Of a stretch of DNA of 54,870 nucleotides, positions 33,626 to 43,311 are shown in pieces. Source of the stretch: Acidimicrobiaceae bacterium. GTDB taxonomy: Bacteria; Actinomycetota; Acidimicrobiia; Acidimicrobiales; UBA8592. The translations under genes were made by a program, and so were the position numbers. Each line of letters opens with the position of its first letter. Positions within the stretch are counted from its first letter, which is position 1. Location of the stretch: contig PAQG01000028.1 of NCBI GenBank assembly GCA_002709645.1, positions 1-54,870 on the forward strand, given 5' to 3'. Under the pieces are notes generated by a model. That model did no database searches. It had not been told where the DNA came from and was given only the letters and a program-made list of their open reading frames with translations.

Positions 33626-34456
33626 TTATCCACCGCGCCTTGCACGCTCAGCAAACAACGATAGGACTACAAGAAGCATAGACGCTAGAAGCATAATGAC
33701 TGAAATTGAATTGATAAGCGGTGTAACTCCTTTACGGATTAACCCGAATACGTAGACTGGTAGTGTCGTCCAACCTGGACCAGTCACAAATTGTGTGATG
33801 ACAACATCATCTAATGAAAGTGTCATCGCTAGCAAGGCGCCCCCAGCGATACCGGGAACGATTTGAGGAAATGTGACGTGCCGGAATGCTTTCCAGCGTG
33901 AAGCATATAGATCAACAGCGGCTTCTTCTAAGTTTGTGTTCATCCCACTAAGTCTTGCTCGAACAATCACTGATACAAAACTGATATTGAAGGCGATATG
34001 ACTGATCGTGATTGACCAAAATCCTTTTCGCAACTGAAGTCCGAATAGCATGTCAAGCAAATCGAAAAACTCTCCAAAGAATAATAGGAGCATCACAGCC
34101 ATGGTGACATCTGGGATGATTATTGGTAAGTAGAGTAAAGCATCAAAGACTTTCTTCCCTCTGAAAGTGAATCGCTCTAGTGCTAGTGCTGACATGGTTC
34201 CCAAGATGACAGAGATGATCGTGACGACGATAGCGATTTTTACTGAATTGGATAGTGCTCCGCGGGCATTTGAACTGTCAAAAAAATCTTGGTACCAGTC
34301 AAGTGTGAAACCTCCCCATATCCCGACATTTCGGTTATCACTGAAGGAGAACAGAACCAAAAGAGCTATCGGGGCGTAGAAAAAAATGTATACGAGCCAT
34401 CCGTTGACGTGTAGCGCCGCTTTAGCCCAACCGCGAGGTTCAACTGCCGTGCTCAT
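33626..34456 (-). CDS. potC: Polyamine ABC transporter permease PotC-like
   Basis: A 276-residue permease with six predicted membrane helices. WGGFTLDWYQDFFDS near 50 and the EAA loop EEAAVDLYASRWKAFRHVTFPQI near 175 are typical of PotC/PotI. The start ATG overlaps the potB stop by four bases (ATGA). Confidence 0.92.
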   Translation of the reverse strand: MSTAVEPRGWAKAALHVNGWLVYIFFYAPIALLVLFSFSDNRNVGIWGGFTLDWYQDFFDSSNARGALSNSVKIAIVVTIISVILGTMSALALERFTFRGKKVFDALLYLPIIIPDVTMAVMLLLFFGEFFDLLDMLFGLQLRKGFWSITISHIAFNISFVSVIVRARLSGMNTNLEEAAVDLYASRWKAFRHVTFPQIVPGIAGGALLAMTLSLDDVVITQFVTGPGWTTLPVYVFGLIRKGVTPLINSISVIMLLASMLLVVLSLFAERARRGG

Positions 34457-35355
34457 AGGGTTCTTCCACCTTTACGGAAGTATATGACTGTCCCTACGAG
34501 CATGACAGCCATTAGGACGAACGAAAGTGCTGCACCGAATGGCCAATTACGGGCTGTGAGAAATTGCGTGACGATGTAACTTCCCAGCAGTGTTGTTTTC
34601 GCTCCTCCAAGTATCTCTGGCGTGACGTACGCTCCAAGACTGGGTATGAATACCAGAATCGATCCTGCTATCACACCGGGCATTGAAAGAGGGAGGAGGA
34701 CATTTCGAAATGATTGCCAGCCTGAACCGTAGAGATCCCTGCTTGCTTCAATAAGTTGCCCATCAATGCGTTCAATCGCCGCATAGAGAGGGAGGATCAT
34801 AAAAGGTAGATATCCGTAGACGAGCCCCAAAACTACGGCTTTCTGGCTGAAAAGGAGTTCGTGGGTGCCAAGCCCTAAAAATTCAGTAGTTTTCGTGAGT
34901 GGGCCATCGTTCCCAAGGATTACTCGCCACGCAAAGTTTCTTACTAGGAAGTTCGTCCAGAAGGGAATCATGACGAAAACCAGCATGACGTTACGTATCG
35001 CTGGCCGCCTCGTTGCTAAGAAATAAGCAAATGGATAGGCAATAAGCAAACAAATGATGGTCGTTAGAAAAGCAAGCCATAGTGAACGGAAAAGTATCGT
35101 TCGGACAATAGGTTCAGCGATTCTTTCGTAACTTGCGAAATTCCATCCGGAAAGATCTGTCCCCCCAAAGCGGTTGCGCGTTGCGAAACTGTAAACAAGA
35201 ACAATTGCTAAAGGAATGACAAAGAAAATGATTAGATACAGGTATGACGGTAGAGCTAAGAAAAATCCGCGTCGAGATTCTTTTCGCTGTGCAGCTTTCT
35301 CAAACTGCGGGGTCGCTTCGGCGCTCTCTGAAGAAGGTTCCGATATGACCGTCAT
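34453..35355 (-). CDS. potB: Polyamine ABC transporter permease PotB-like
   Basis: A 300-residue permease with six membrane helices after a charged 30-residue N-terminus. The EAA loop is IEASRDLYGSGWQSFRNVLLPLSMPG near 210; RNFAWRVILGNDGPLT is a PotB/PotH mark. ATG overlaps the potA stop by one base (TAATG). Confidence 0.92.
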   Translation of the reverse strand: MTVISEPSSESAEATPQFEKAAQRKESRRGFFLALPSYLYLIIFFVIPLAIVLVYSFATRNRFGGTDLSGWNFASYERIAEPIVRTILFRSLWLAFLTTIICLLIAYPFAYFLATRRPAIRNVMLVFVMIPFWTNFLVRNFAWRVILGNDGPLTKTTEFLGLGTHELLFSQKAVVLGLVYGYLPFMILPLYAAIERIDGQLIEASRDLYGSGWQSFRNVLLPLSMPGVIAGSILVFIPSLGAYVTPEILGGAKTTLLGSYIVTQFLTARNWPFGAALSFVLMAVMLVGTVIYFRKGGRTL

Positions 35356-36416
35356 TAGTCGGCTACCACGGAGATTGCATCATGGTCCCAGCTAACAGTG
35401 ATTGGGGTACCAGGTTCATAAAGTTCAATACCAGGTCTGTTCTCTTCCCGAACTTCAAGGGACATCCAAGTGAATTTCACGCCGTAAACACGTGCGTTGC
35501 CTAAATAAGTAATCGTCTCAACCGTCCCATTTACGCTAGAAAGGGGGTTTCCATCCTCGTTCTGTTGGGAAATTTTGGCTCGTTCAGGGCGGATGCTAAT
35601 CGAAACTCTAGTTCCTGCAGCAAAATTGCTGTGGGCTCGAATTGGTGTTCCGTTGGTGAGGATGACTGTTTCACTATCGGAAACAGTTCCCTCAAGAAGA
35701 TTTGTCCGCCCTATAAAATCAGCTACAAACCTGTTAGCGGGAGTTTCGTAGATCTCTTCGGGGGTGGCGACTTGAAGGAGTTTCCCCTCATGCATTACGG
35801 CAATGCGATCTGACATGGTAAGCGCTTCTTCTTGGTCGTGGGTTACGAATACGAAACTGATTCCGACATCTCTTTGAAGTTTTTTTAGCTCTAGCTGCAT
35901 CTCTTGCCGTAATTTCTGATCTAGAGCTCCGAGCGGTTCATCAAGTAATAGAACTTTTGGTTGGTTAACCAATGCTCGGGCAAGGGCAACGCGTTGTTGC
36001 TGCCCTCCAGACATTTGGGAAGGTTTCCGGTCTTCAAGTCCTTCTAGCTGGACAAGTTCGATCATTTCCATGGATCTTGAACGGGTTTCGCTTTTATCAA
36101 CGCCTTGCATCTTCAGACCGAAACCAACATTTTCTAATACGGTGAGGTGAGGGAAAAGCGCATAGTTTTGAAAAACGGTATTCACTGATCTTTTGTTCGG
36201 CGCTAGTGTCCCTACTTCTTCTCCAAAAATTGAGAGACTTCCCTGTGTTGGGAATTCAAGACCAGCGATCATTCGTAGGGTGGTTGTTTTTCCGCAGCCA
36301 CTTGGTCCGAGCATTGCGAAGAATTCACCATCTTCGATTGCGAGGTCAACGTTATCTACGGCAACAACATCCCCGAATTTTTTTGTGATGGCTTTCAATT
36401 CAACTGCTGCTGTCAT
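35355..36416 (-). CDS. potA: Polyamine ABC transporter ATPase PotA-like
   Basis: A 353-residue ATPase. Walker A GPSGCGKT is at 37-44, then [15 protein letters not shown] and VLLLDEPLGALD, followed by a C-terminal OB-type regulatory domain (about 265-353) as in PotA/MalK-type proteins. The ATG at 36414-36416 follows AGGGGGATTCC and is the clear start; a longer frame reaching 36503 would run into the agmatinase gene. The neighbours potB and potC define the substrate class. Confidence 0.92.
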   Translation of the reverse strand: MTAAVELKAITKKFGDVVAVDNVDLAIEDGEFFAMLGPSGCGKTTTLRMIAGLEFPTQGSLSIFGEEVGTLAPNKRSVNTVFQNYALFPHLTVLENVGFGLKMQGVDKSETRSRSMEMIELVQLEGLEDRKPSQMSGGQQQRVALARALVNQPKVLLLDEPLGALDQKLRQEMQLELKKLQRDVGISFVFVTHDQEEALTMSDRIAVMHEGKLLQVATPEEIYETPANRFVADFIGRTNLLEGTVSDSETVILTNGTPIRAHSNFAAGTRVSISIRPERAKISQQNEDGNPLSSVNGTVETITYLGNARVYGVKFTWMSLEVREENRPGIELYEPGTPITVSWDHDAISVVAD

Positions 36417-36448
36417 GGAATCCCCCTTCTGACTTAATATAGCTTCCT

Positions 36449-37423
36449 CTAGATCCGTCCAAATGGTTTGGAATCTGCTCCAGCTTTTATTGCCTGAAGG
36501 CAAATAAAATCATGGAGGATTGTCGCTCCTGCGATAGCCGTGATTTCCCCTACGTCATATAGAGGGGCGATTTCGACGAGGTCCATCCCAACTATGTTGA
36601 AATCGGCAAGTGACCGTATTGCCTCTAACGCTTGTGATGAGCTTAAACCTCCAGCAACCGGTGTTCCTGTTCCTGGTGCGAATGCCGGGTCTAAGCAGTC
36701 GATATCAAATGTTAGGTAGGCAGAGTTGTTCCCGACGACTTCTTTGATTACGTCAGTGACCGCTGTGATTCCTTCCCTATGCACCCAGGGGGCTCCAAGT
36801 ACGGTGAATCCGTATGTATCTGAGTTGTGGGTTCGTATTCCGATCTGGATTGAGGTTGTTGGATCAATGATTTCCTCCCGGATTGCGCGTAGAAACATTG
36901 ATCCATGATCCATTCGTTCTCCATCGTCAACCCATGTGTCGCAATGGGCGTCAAAATGGATGAGTGAAAGGGGTCCGTGTATTTTTGCATGTGCTTTAAG
37001 AAGCGGGTAGGTGATGAAGTGGTCCCCTCCCATACTGAGCATCATGGTATTGGTGGCCAGAATTTCATCGGCATGTTGCTCTATTATTTCTACAGCCTTT
37101 TGCGGGTGTCCATAGTCAATGAAACAATCGCCGTAATCAGCAACACGTAGGTAAGAAAATGGGTCAAAGCCGAAGGGGTATGCTTCAAGTTCGGCTAATC
37201 CGACAGATCCAGCTCGTATAGCTCTGGGCCCGAATCGTGTCCCTGGCCGGTTTGAAGTAGCCATATCGAAAGGAATGCCAGTTACAGCTATGTCTACATT
37301 TGTTAAGTCTTTTGTATAGTTTCTGCGGAGAAACGATAATACCCCACCAAAAGTCATCTCGGGATTCCGCCCTAATAGGCTTTCTCTTCGGAAGGCTTGA
37401 TCTCCTTCTATTTGTTCCGACAT
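36449..37423 (-). CDS. speB: Agmatinase-type ureohydrolase
   Basis: A 324-residue manganese ureohydrolase. The metal ligands are visible at H135 (GGDHFITYP), D158/H160/D162 (HFDAHCD) and D240/D242 (TFDIDCLDP), and GTGTPVAGGLSS follows. This set and length fit agmatinase, which makes putrescine and urea from agmatine; guanidinobutyrase or another guanidino hydrolase is possible. It lies in a polyamine uptake operon with one-base overlap to the upstream GNAT gene. No urease gene is in view. Confidence 0.88.
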   Translation of the reverse strand: MSEQIEGDQAFRRESLLGRNPEMTFGGVLSFLRRNYTKDLTNVDIAVTGIPFDMATSNRPGTRFGPRAIRAGSVGLAELEAYPFGFDPFSYLRVADYGDCFIDYGHPQKAVEIIEQHADEILATNTMMLSMGGDHFITYPLLKAHAKIHGPLSLIHFDAHCDTWVDDGERMDHGSMFLRAIREEIIDPTTSIQIGIRTHNSDTYGFTVLGAPWVHREGITAVTDVIKEVVGNNSAYLTFDIDCLDPAFAPGTGTPVAGGLSSSQALEAIRSLADFNIVGMDLVEIAPLYDVGEITAIAGATILHDFICLQAIKAGADSKPFGRI

Positions 37424-38088
37424 TATTGTTCCTCTTTATAGTTTTGGTTTCGCCAAATGATCAACGCAGCGTAGTTGTCAATCTCAGGATTAGCTATGTA
37501 ATTGGGTAAAGCTTGGAGAAGTTCAAAACCATTTTCTTGCTGAAATGAAAGAGTAGGATCATAAATTATTTTCTTTTTTACGTTTTCTATATATTCATCG
37601 GCTGTCATTACGTTTTTATGATTGGTGTAACCTGGCATTACTCCGCCAGCTACGATTCCCCTTAAATTCAGTTTTTGGCAAACTGTTTTACGGAGACCGT
37701 ACAGTTCGGCTCCGATCCCCCGTCGCCTGTATTCGCTTCGCACAGCTATTGATGTTCCATAATACCAATCCCCTTCTGGCCGGTGACCAGAATCTCCGTT
37801 ACCAGGCATCATGTCATGGACGGTATGTTCTGGTTCGTCAAGGTTAAAGAAAACTTGGATGCCTAACCCCATTGCCACAGGTATACCTTGGTCAAAACCG
37901 ACAAATCCTCCCTGAGGGAAGTCATTCGTTAGAGCTTCTAGTTCGGTTTGGTTGTAGAGGTCTTCGGGGTCAGACGTAGGGAATGATGAACGCTCTATGT
38001 CTTCTAGTAATTGTGACCATTCAGGTCTTGGGTGTCTATATTCAAGTCCTGATCGTTCACCTATTTGGATAATTTCTCCTTTAATCAT
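37423..38088 (-). CDS. GNAT-family N-acetyltransferase
   Basis: A 221-residue acetyltransferase. The acetyl-CoA pyrophosphate loop is SEYRRRGIGAELYGLRK near residue 140; the N-terminal part begins MIKGEIIQIG. The ATG at 38086-38088 follows GGATGGGATA and overlaps the end of the C45-family gene by 8 bases; a longer frame would sit inside that gene. Polyamine or amino-acid N-acetylation is suggested by operon context only. The C-terminal half (YIENVKKKIIYDPTLSFQQENGFELL) resembles GNAT proteins acting on small amines. Confidence 0.85.
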   Translation of the reverse strand: MIKGEIIQIGERSGLEYRHPRPEWSQLLEDIERSSFPTSDPEDLYNQTELEALTNDFPQGGFVGFDQGIPVAMGLGIQVFFNLDEPEHTVHDMMPGNGDSGHRPEGDWYYGTSIAVRSEYRRRGIGAELYGLRKTVCQKLNLRGIVAGGVMPGYTNHKNVMTADEYIENVKKKIIYDPTLSFQQENGFELLQALPNYIANPEIDNYAALIIWRNQNYKEEQ

Positions 38089-39175
38089 TATCCCATCCAA
38101 TGAGTTTGTAATCATTCTCTGATGGTTGACCCCAACATGCCCAGAATTCCTTGGTGGCGGGTCGCATAATGGCTGCTCCGCTGGATTCAATGAGGTGTGG
38201 TTGTTCTGGCCGGCGACATATAGCTTCTTGATCTTGGGTGAGTTCAATAAGCCTTTGCGTGTCAACGTCACCTTTATCTAGAAGTTCAATACCTCGATCT
38301 AATCTCCTTATTGAATTCATTAGGAGGTCTTCTGGACGTGCTGCCTGTACAGCTTTCGCTGATGGTGCAACTGCATGATTTGTGTGCACGATTGGTTCGT
38401 CACTCAATTCCTGTATTGGACGAATTGATGGCATTGCCTCTACGTTGAATCCGTTTCCATTTTTATCCATGATTAAGTAATTATGTGCTCCTGCGAGATC
38501 TGCTTGAAGCAACACTTGAAGTGCAGCATCTGCTGTTTCTTCATGAAGCATCCCGCGCACAACAGATGTCCACGTTACGCCTCTCTTTCCATCATCACCG
38601 GTTAGGTTATTAATCCCAACTGCAACTCCGTGTTCGTTCATACCAATCTGACCTAAACATCCCGTGGTTGAGAAAATGATCGCCGCGGGTTTGTTCGTTG
38701 GTTGTAATCGCAAAAGGACAACATGGTCTGTTGCTGTGTCGTGCATATCCCAGGTTTGCGCAAGGAAACCAGACCCTCCAGCTCTGTTATTAGGTACTAG
38801 TACTGCGGTGCAGTCATCCTCTTGCAGTTCTGAGGGGATCCTCCCTCCTGTTTCTGCTCGTACAGCATCAACGAAATCAGTGAACCCGCCTACAATTATC
38901 GCCTCTTCCACAGAGATCTGTGCTCCGTGAGCTATTGCAGTCAATTCTGCAAATAGTTCTTCATTAAATTCTCTGTGCGCGGGAATCATTGATCCTGCGA
39001 GGTCATGAATATCAGTCTTTGTCATCGGCGCCCCTGACCACGATCCTGCTGCTACTAATTGGATCCGGTCTTCAGCATATTTTTGGATTTCTTCAGCGTA
39101 TTGGGTGCCATGTAGCTGCCCGATTTCTTCCGATGATCCTTTGGCATCGAGGATGCGTATTGCTGGACGCTTCAT
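38081..39175 (-). CDS. C45-family (isopenicillin acyltransferase-like) Ntn hydrolase
   Basis: A 364-residue protein of the acyl-CoA:6-APA acyltransferase family. The family makes a self-cleaving precursor whose nucleophile becomes the new N-terminal Cys; here the likely residue is C122 in EDDCTAVLVPN. Other marks are GQLHGTQYAEEI near 20, GFLAQTWDMH, and GCLGQIGMNEHGVAVGINNL. Members move or hydrolyse acyl groups on amides. Location in a polyamine operon next to a GNAT suggests that acyl-polyamines are the substrates, which is inference. The ATG overlaps the aminotransferase stop (ATGA). Confidence 0.85.
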   Translation of the reverse strand: MKRPAIRILDAKGSSEEIGQLHGTQYAEEIQKYAEDRIQLVAAGSWSGAPMTKTDIHDLAGSMIPAHREFNEELFAELTAIAHGAQISVEEAIIVGGFTDFVDAVRAETGGRIPSELQEDDCTAVLVPNNRAGGSGFLAQTWDMHDTATDHVVLLRLQPTNKPAAIIFSTTGCLGQIGMNEHGVAVGINNLTGDDGKRGVTWTSVVRGMLHEETADAALQVLLQADLAGAHNYLIMDKNGNGFNVEAMPSIRPIQELSDEPIVHTNHAVAPSAKAVQAARPEDLLMNSIRRLDRGIELLDKGDVDTQRLIELTQDQEAICRRPEQPHLIESSGAAIMRPATKEFWACWGQPSENDYKLIGWDND

Positions 39176-40401
39176 ACGCTCATTATTTCGTTGATGGCTT
39201 TAGCAGCAGTGTCAATAAGTAGGTCTGTATCACTATCTTCGATGATGAGTGGGGGGCAAAAGGCTAACGCCCCGTTAATCGCTCTACAGATAACACCCAT
39301 TTCTGTCATTTTGTCTCGTATCTGTATTCCTTGTTCGGTTGTTGCTGCAGTGACTTGCCCTGCCCAAATCGCCCCTACTCCTCGTACTTCACTGAGTAAA
39401 CCGTCATCTCTCAAAGCCTCTAGTCCTTGACTGATTCGGACTCCGACGTGATTGGCTCTTTGAACGAGTTCTTCACTTTCGATCAGGTCAATATTTGCTA
39501 TCGCTGCGGCGCATGCAGCAGGGTGTCCGCTATATGTATACCCATGCATGAAGACGAATTGTGGATCGGCTTCAAGAAGATCGCAGATCTCGCGGCTGAT
39601 GAGCACTCCTCCCATTGGCTGGTAACCGCTTGTTACTCCTTTGGCGAACGTAATTAGGTCCGGAGTAATATTGTATGTATCTGCTGCGAACCAGTTACCT
39701 GTTCTTCCAAATCCCGTGATGACTTCATCAAACACCAGAAGCGCCCCATTGTCATCACATAACTTTCTTAGTCCTTCTAAAAAGCCATCGGGAGGGGGGA
39801 AGACGCCACCTGCTCCTTGTACTGCTTCAGTTATGACACCAGCTATTTTATTTCCATGCTCTTTAAAGATCGAAGCAGCTGATTCAATATTGGTTGGGTC
39901 TATTTCTAGCACACTGGGAAGGAGATCCCCCCACCCTTCTCTATTGGCGGGAATACCTTGAAGCGTAGTCCCACCGACATTAACTCCGTGGTAGCCGCGA
40001 CCTCGCCTGAGAATAATTTGCCGTTCTGGTTCTCCTCGGAGGATAGCTGTTTTACGGATCAGCTTTATAGCTGAGTCAACGGATTCAGATCCTGAATTAC
40101 ATAGAAAGACTCGACCGTCTGCAAAGGGAGAGATTGATCGAATACGTTCAGCAGCAGCGTCAGAGATATTGCTTCCCATTGGAGCAAACGTGTGATAGGA
40201 GCTTAATGTTTGCAATTGTGAAGTTATGGCTTGAATCAACTCGGGTCGATTGTGGCCTACCTGGCAGTACCAGAGGCTTCCTAATCCATCTATGTATTCA
40301 TTGCCTTTGTCATCCCATACTCGTACTCCTTCAGATCGGACAAGAGTGTGGTAGTTGTTGGATGAAGGTTTGGAAAATGGGTGAAGTAGTGCCGATGTCA
40401 T
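39172..40401 (-). CDS. Class III PLP aminotransferase (omega-amino acid/polyamine type)
   Basis: A 409-residue fold type I aminotransferase. The PLP Lys lies in ITFAKGVTSGYQPMGG near 280, and the Asp in LVFDEVITGFGRTG near 245. The N-terminal YIDGLGSLWYCQVGHNRPEL is close to omega-amino acid--pyruvate aminotransferases, so putrescine, beta-alanine or a related omega-amine is likely. It heads the operon that continues with the C45 protein, GNAT, agmatinase and PotABCD. The promoter probably lies in the 112-base gap shared with the divergent flavin oxidase gene. Confidence 0.9.
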   Translation of the reverse strand: MTSALLHPFSKPSSNNYHTLVRSEGVRVWDDKGNEYIDGLGSLWYCQVGHNRPELIQAITSQLQTLSSYHTFAPMGSNISDAAAERIRSISPFADGRVFLCNSGSESVDSAIKLIRKTAILRGEPERQIILRRGRGYHGVNVGGTTLQGIPANREGWGDLLPSVLEIDPTNIESAASIFKEHGNKIAGVITEAVQGAGGVFPPPDGFLEGLRKLCDDNGALLVFDEVITGFGRTGNWFAADTYNITPDLITFAKGVTSGYQPMGGVLISREICDLLEADPQFVFMHGYTYSGHPAACAAAIANIDLIESEELVQRANHVGVRISQGLEALRDDGLLSEVRGVGAIWAGQVTAATTEQGIQIRDKMTEMGVICRAINGALAFCPPLIIEDSDTDLLIDTAAKAINEIMSV

Positions 40402-40513
40402 TGATCCTCCGCATAACGCCGTTCCGCTAAGACTAGTTACTAGTCATAGTGTGTGCTAGTTCAGCTTTCGCTTAGAACTTGCAGTTTAAACGCTAGTAGA
40501 GTTCCATTGCTTT

Positions 40514-41905
40514 ATGACTGCAATTTCAAATGCGCGATCCGTATCGCTGTGGATGGATCGGCTGAGTGAAGATCTAATTCCTAGAGCCCCGCTTCATGGT
40601 GATACTGAGACTGATATTGCAATCATCGGAGGTGGCTTTAGTGGGCTTTGGACTGCCTATTATCTTTTGGACCGTGATCCATCCTTACGAGTTCTCGTAG
40701 TGGAAAAGGAGTACTGCGGATTCGGAGCTTCAGGGCGAAATGGAGGCTGGTGTGAAGGTGGTTTAGCCGGCGGAACAGAGAAGTACGCTAAGCGCTCGTC
40801 CCTTGATGAAGCTCTCCGTTTGGAACATGCAATGTTTGCCACTGTGGATGAAGTCCAACGCGTTATTGAATCCGAAGAAATTGATTGTGGTTTTCAAAAG
40901 GGTGGGGTGATTTCTGTCGCTCGAAATAAGCCACAAGCTAAACGTCAGATAAGTGCTGTTGAGACGGCTCGATCTCGAGGGTTTGGTGAGGATATCATTC
41001 GCCTGCTTGAACCTGAAGAGGCGCGAAACCATTTAAACGCGACAGATATTCATTCTGGTATTTTCTTTTCCCCTTCTGCAACGATTGACCCTGGACGTCT
41101 TGTTCATGGTTTAGCTTTAGCCGTGGAGTCCCGCGGTGGAAAAATTGTTGAGGGAACAACTGTCCATTCTTTTGAAGAGAAAAGAGTTTCCACCTCCCAT
41201 GGTGAAATTTCCGCGGAAGTAATTATTCAAGCAACTGAAGCATTCACCCGTGACCTCAAAGGGAAAAGGCTAGATCTCCTTCCTGTCTATTCGCGTATGA
41301 TTGCAACTGAGCCTTTAAGTGATTCGCTCATGGACGATATTGGGTTGGCGAATAGACCTACGTTCAATGATGGCCGTTACATTGTCATTTATGGTCAGCG
41401 GACAGAAGATAACCGTATTGCTTTCGGCGGGCAGGGAAATCCTCCTTATCTTTATGGGTCGAAAATTGATTCTTCCATTGAAGGAAATGAAATCTCTCAT
41501 GAAGCAGTTTGGCGGAATTTAATTGACCTATTGCCACAACTAAAGGATGTCGCTATCACTCACCGGTGGGGTGGCGTTCTCGCAATCCCCAGGAATTGGC
41601 TTCCTGGCCTTCGATTTGAGAAGGCTGCTGGTTTGGGGGTCCTTGGAGGTTATGTGGGTGAAGGTGTAGCAGCAGCAAACTTGGCGGGAAGGACAATGGC
41701 TGACTTGATTCTTAACCTGAAAACAGATCTTGTTTCTCTTCCATGGGTTGGAGTGCACTCTCGGCGTTGGGAACCTGAGCCTCTGAGATGGATAGGGGTA
41801 AGAACAAGCCGCCGGTTCATGGGTGCAGCCGATGTGACTGAGACACGGACTGGGAAAACCGCATGGGTGGCTATGAAAGCCGCCCATTTCCTTAGAGGAG
41901 ACTGA
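40514..41905 (+). CDS. FAD-dependent amine/amino acid oxidase (PuuB/DAO family)
   Basis: A 463-residue flavoprotein of the DAO superfamily. The dinucleotide-binding GGGFSGLWTAYYL starts at residue 39, then VEKEYCGFGASGRNGGWCEGG, with the second FAD segment GGKIVEGTTVHSFEE and the C-terminal GLGVLGGYVGEGVAAANLAGR. It is closest in style to gamma-glutamylputrescine oxidase (PuuB). Divergence from the polyamine operon and the PuuD-like gene nearby support amine oxidation. The actual amine (free, acetylated or glutamylated) is not known. Confidence 0.88.
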   Translation: MTAISNARSVSLWMDRLSEDLIPRAPLHGDTETDIAIIGGGFSGLWTAYYLLDRDPSLRVLVVEKEYCGFGASGRNGGWCEGGLAGGTEKYAKRSSLDEALRLEHAMFATVDEVQRVIESEEIDCGFQKGGVISVARNKPQAKRQISAVETARSRGFGEDIIRLLEPEEARNHLNATDIHSGIFFSPSATIDPGRLVHGLALAVESRGGKIVEGTTVHSFEEKRVSTSHGEISAEVIIQATEAFTRDLKGKRLDLLPVYSRMIATEPLSDSLMDDIGLANRPTFNDGRYIVIYGQRTEDNRIAFGGQGNPPYLYGSKIDSSIEGNEISHEAVWRNLIDLLPQLKDVAITHRWGGVLAIPRNWLPGLRFEKAAGLGVLGGYVGEGVAAANLAGRTMADLILNLKTDLVSLPWVGVHSRRWEPEPLRWIGVRTSRRFMGAADVTETRTGKTAWVAMKAAHFLRGD

Positions 41906-41925
41906 TTCGGTTTAGAGCGTCGGGT

Positions 41926-43227
41926 CTACCCTAATGCCCTAATTGCTTTGATGATGATTTCGATTCCTTGATCGATTTCTTCATCGTTAACATTAAGCAT
42001 TGGCGTGATTCTAATGACGTTTCCAAATACCCCACCTTTACCTAAAAGTAAGCCCAAGTCCTTACAGATTTCTAAGAATTCAGCGGCTCTTTCGGGGTAG
42101 GGCTCAACTGATCCACTCTCGGTTTCATCTCCTACGATTTCTAGGGCAACCATAAGTCCGCGTCCACGTAAATCTCCTATCCATGGAGTTTCTCCAGCTA
42201 CAGCCTCTAGACCATCCTTTAGTCGGGCTCCCATTTCCTTTGCATTAGCCTGCATGTTTTTATGGGTGACTTCTCGGAATGTTGCTAAACCAGCGGCTGC
42301 AGATAGTGGGTTTCCACCGAACGTGCTGAAGTTCAAGGCTGTAATATTTTCCATGATTTCCGCTCGTGCCACGATTCCTGCAAGCGTTATCCCGTTACCA
42401 ACACCTTTGGCGAATGTCAGCATGTCTGGGATAATCCCATGAGCTTGATAACCCCAGAAGTGCTCTCCGGTTCTCCCCCAACCAGTTTGGACTTCATCGC
42501 TGATAATGAGCGCTCCGTAGTTGGAAAGTGTTTTGCCCATTTCTCCATAAAAACCATCCGGTGGGATAGCGAAGCCTCCTACACCTTGTATCGGTTCGAA
42601 GATAAGGCATGCGATATTCCCAGTTGTGGCGGTGTCAATGATTTGTTGCAGGTCTGCTACGCATGCGTCGGTAAGTTTTTCATCTGGAATATCTTGAAAT
42701 GGGCTTCGTAACCGGTATGGGCCTTGGACATAATTCACTGAAAGTCCTGAGATGCGAGATGAAAGCCATGATGATTGGCTGGTGATTGCTTGTGTGGCAA
42801 AAGTACGTCCATGATAGCTATTTCTCATTGCGAGAATTTCGTTTGAATTTCGGTAGCTTGTGGCAAGCATTAGGGCTGTATCGTTCGCTTCGCTACCTGA
42901 TGTTGTGAAGAAGACTCGTGCGTCAGGTATGCCAGAAGCAGCTCCGATTTCTTCCGCTAGTTCTATCATCGGTTCTGATAGGTACAAGGTGCTGGTGTGT
43001 AGGATTTTGCTGGCTTGTGTTTGTATTGCTTCAGTTACTGCAGGGTTGTTATGCCCGATCATCGTCGTTAAAACGCCACCGAAAAAATCAAGGTACTTGT
43101 TTCCTTCAATGTCCCATACGTAGCTTCCATCTCCTTTATCTATTGAGATTGGCTTTGCGTACAGCGGATTTAGGTATGGTGCCAGAATTGCTTCGTAGCG
43201 TTGCTGCAGCGAATCATTTGTTGACAT
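41926..43227 (-). CDS. Class III PLP aminotransferase
   Basis: A 433-residue aminotransferase. The PLP Lys lies in LTFAKGVGNGITLAG; LIISDEVQTGWGRTGEHFWG carries the conserved Asp. The segments LDFFGGVLTTMIGHNNPAV and FGGNPLSAAAGLATF resemble alanine--glyoxylate and 4-aminobutyrate types. It converges with the flavin oxidase gene. A role in passing amino groups from GABA or an omega-amino acid fits the region but is unproven. Confidence 0.9.
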   Translation of the reverse strand: MSTNDSLQQRYEAILAPYLNPLYAKPISIDKGDGSYVWDIEGNKYLDFFGGVLTTMIGHNNPAVTEAIQTQASKILHTSTLYLSEPMIELAEEIGAASGIPDARVFFTTSGSEANDTALMLATSYRNSNEILAMRNSYHGRTFATQAITSQSSWLSSRISGLSVNYVQGPYRLRSPFQDIPDEKLTDACVADLQQIIDTATTGNIACLIFEPIQGVGGFAIPPDGFYGEMGKTLSNYGALIISDEVQTGWGRTGEHFWGYQAHGIIPDMLTFAKGVGNGITLAGIVARAEIMENITALNFSTFGGNPLSAAAGLATFREVTHKNMQANAKEMGARLKDGLEAVAGETPWIGDLRGRGLMVALEIVGDETESGSVEPYPERAAEFLEICKDLGLLLGKGGVFGNVIRITPMLNVNDEEIDQGIEIIIKAIRALG

Positions 43228-43311
43228 TTTCTAAGTCCTTTGAATAGTTAATTAGAAGGATACGACAGGCTAGACCGGTTTCCCTATTGTATAAGCGCAA
43301 CTTTTTGGCCT

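Noticed and set aside
36416-36503. Apparent 55-base overlap of potA with the agmatinase gene
   Set aside because: An internal ATG at 36414-36416 with AGGGGGA upstream gives a normal PotA N-terminus and removes the overlap.
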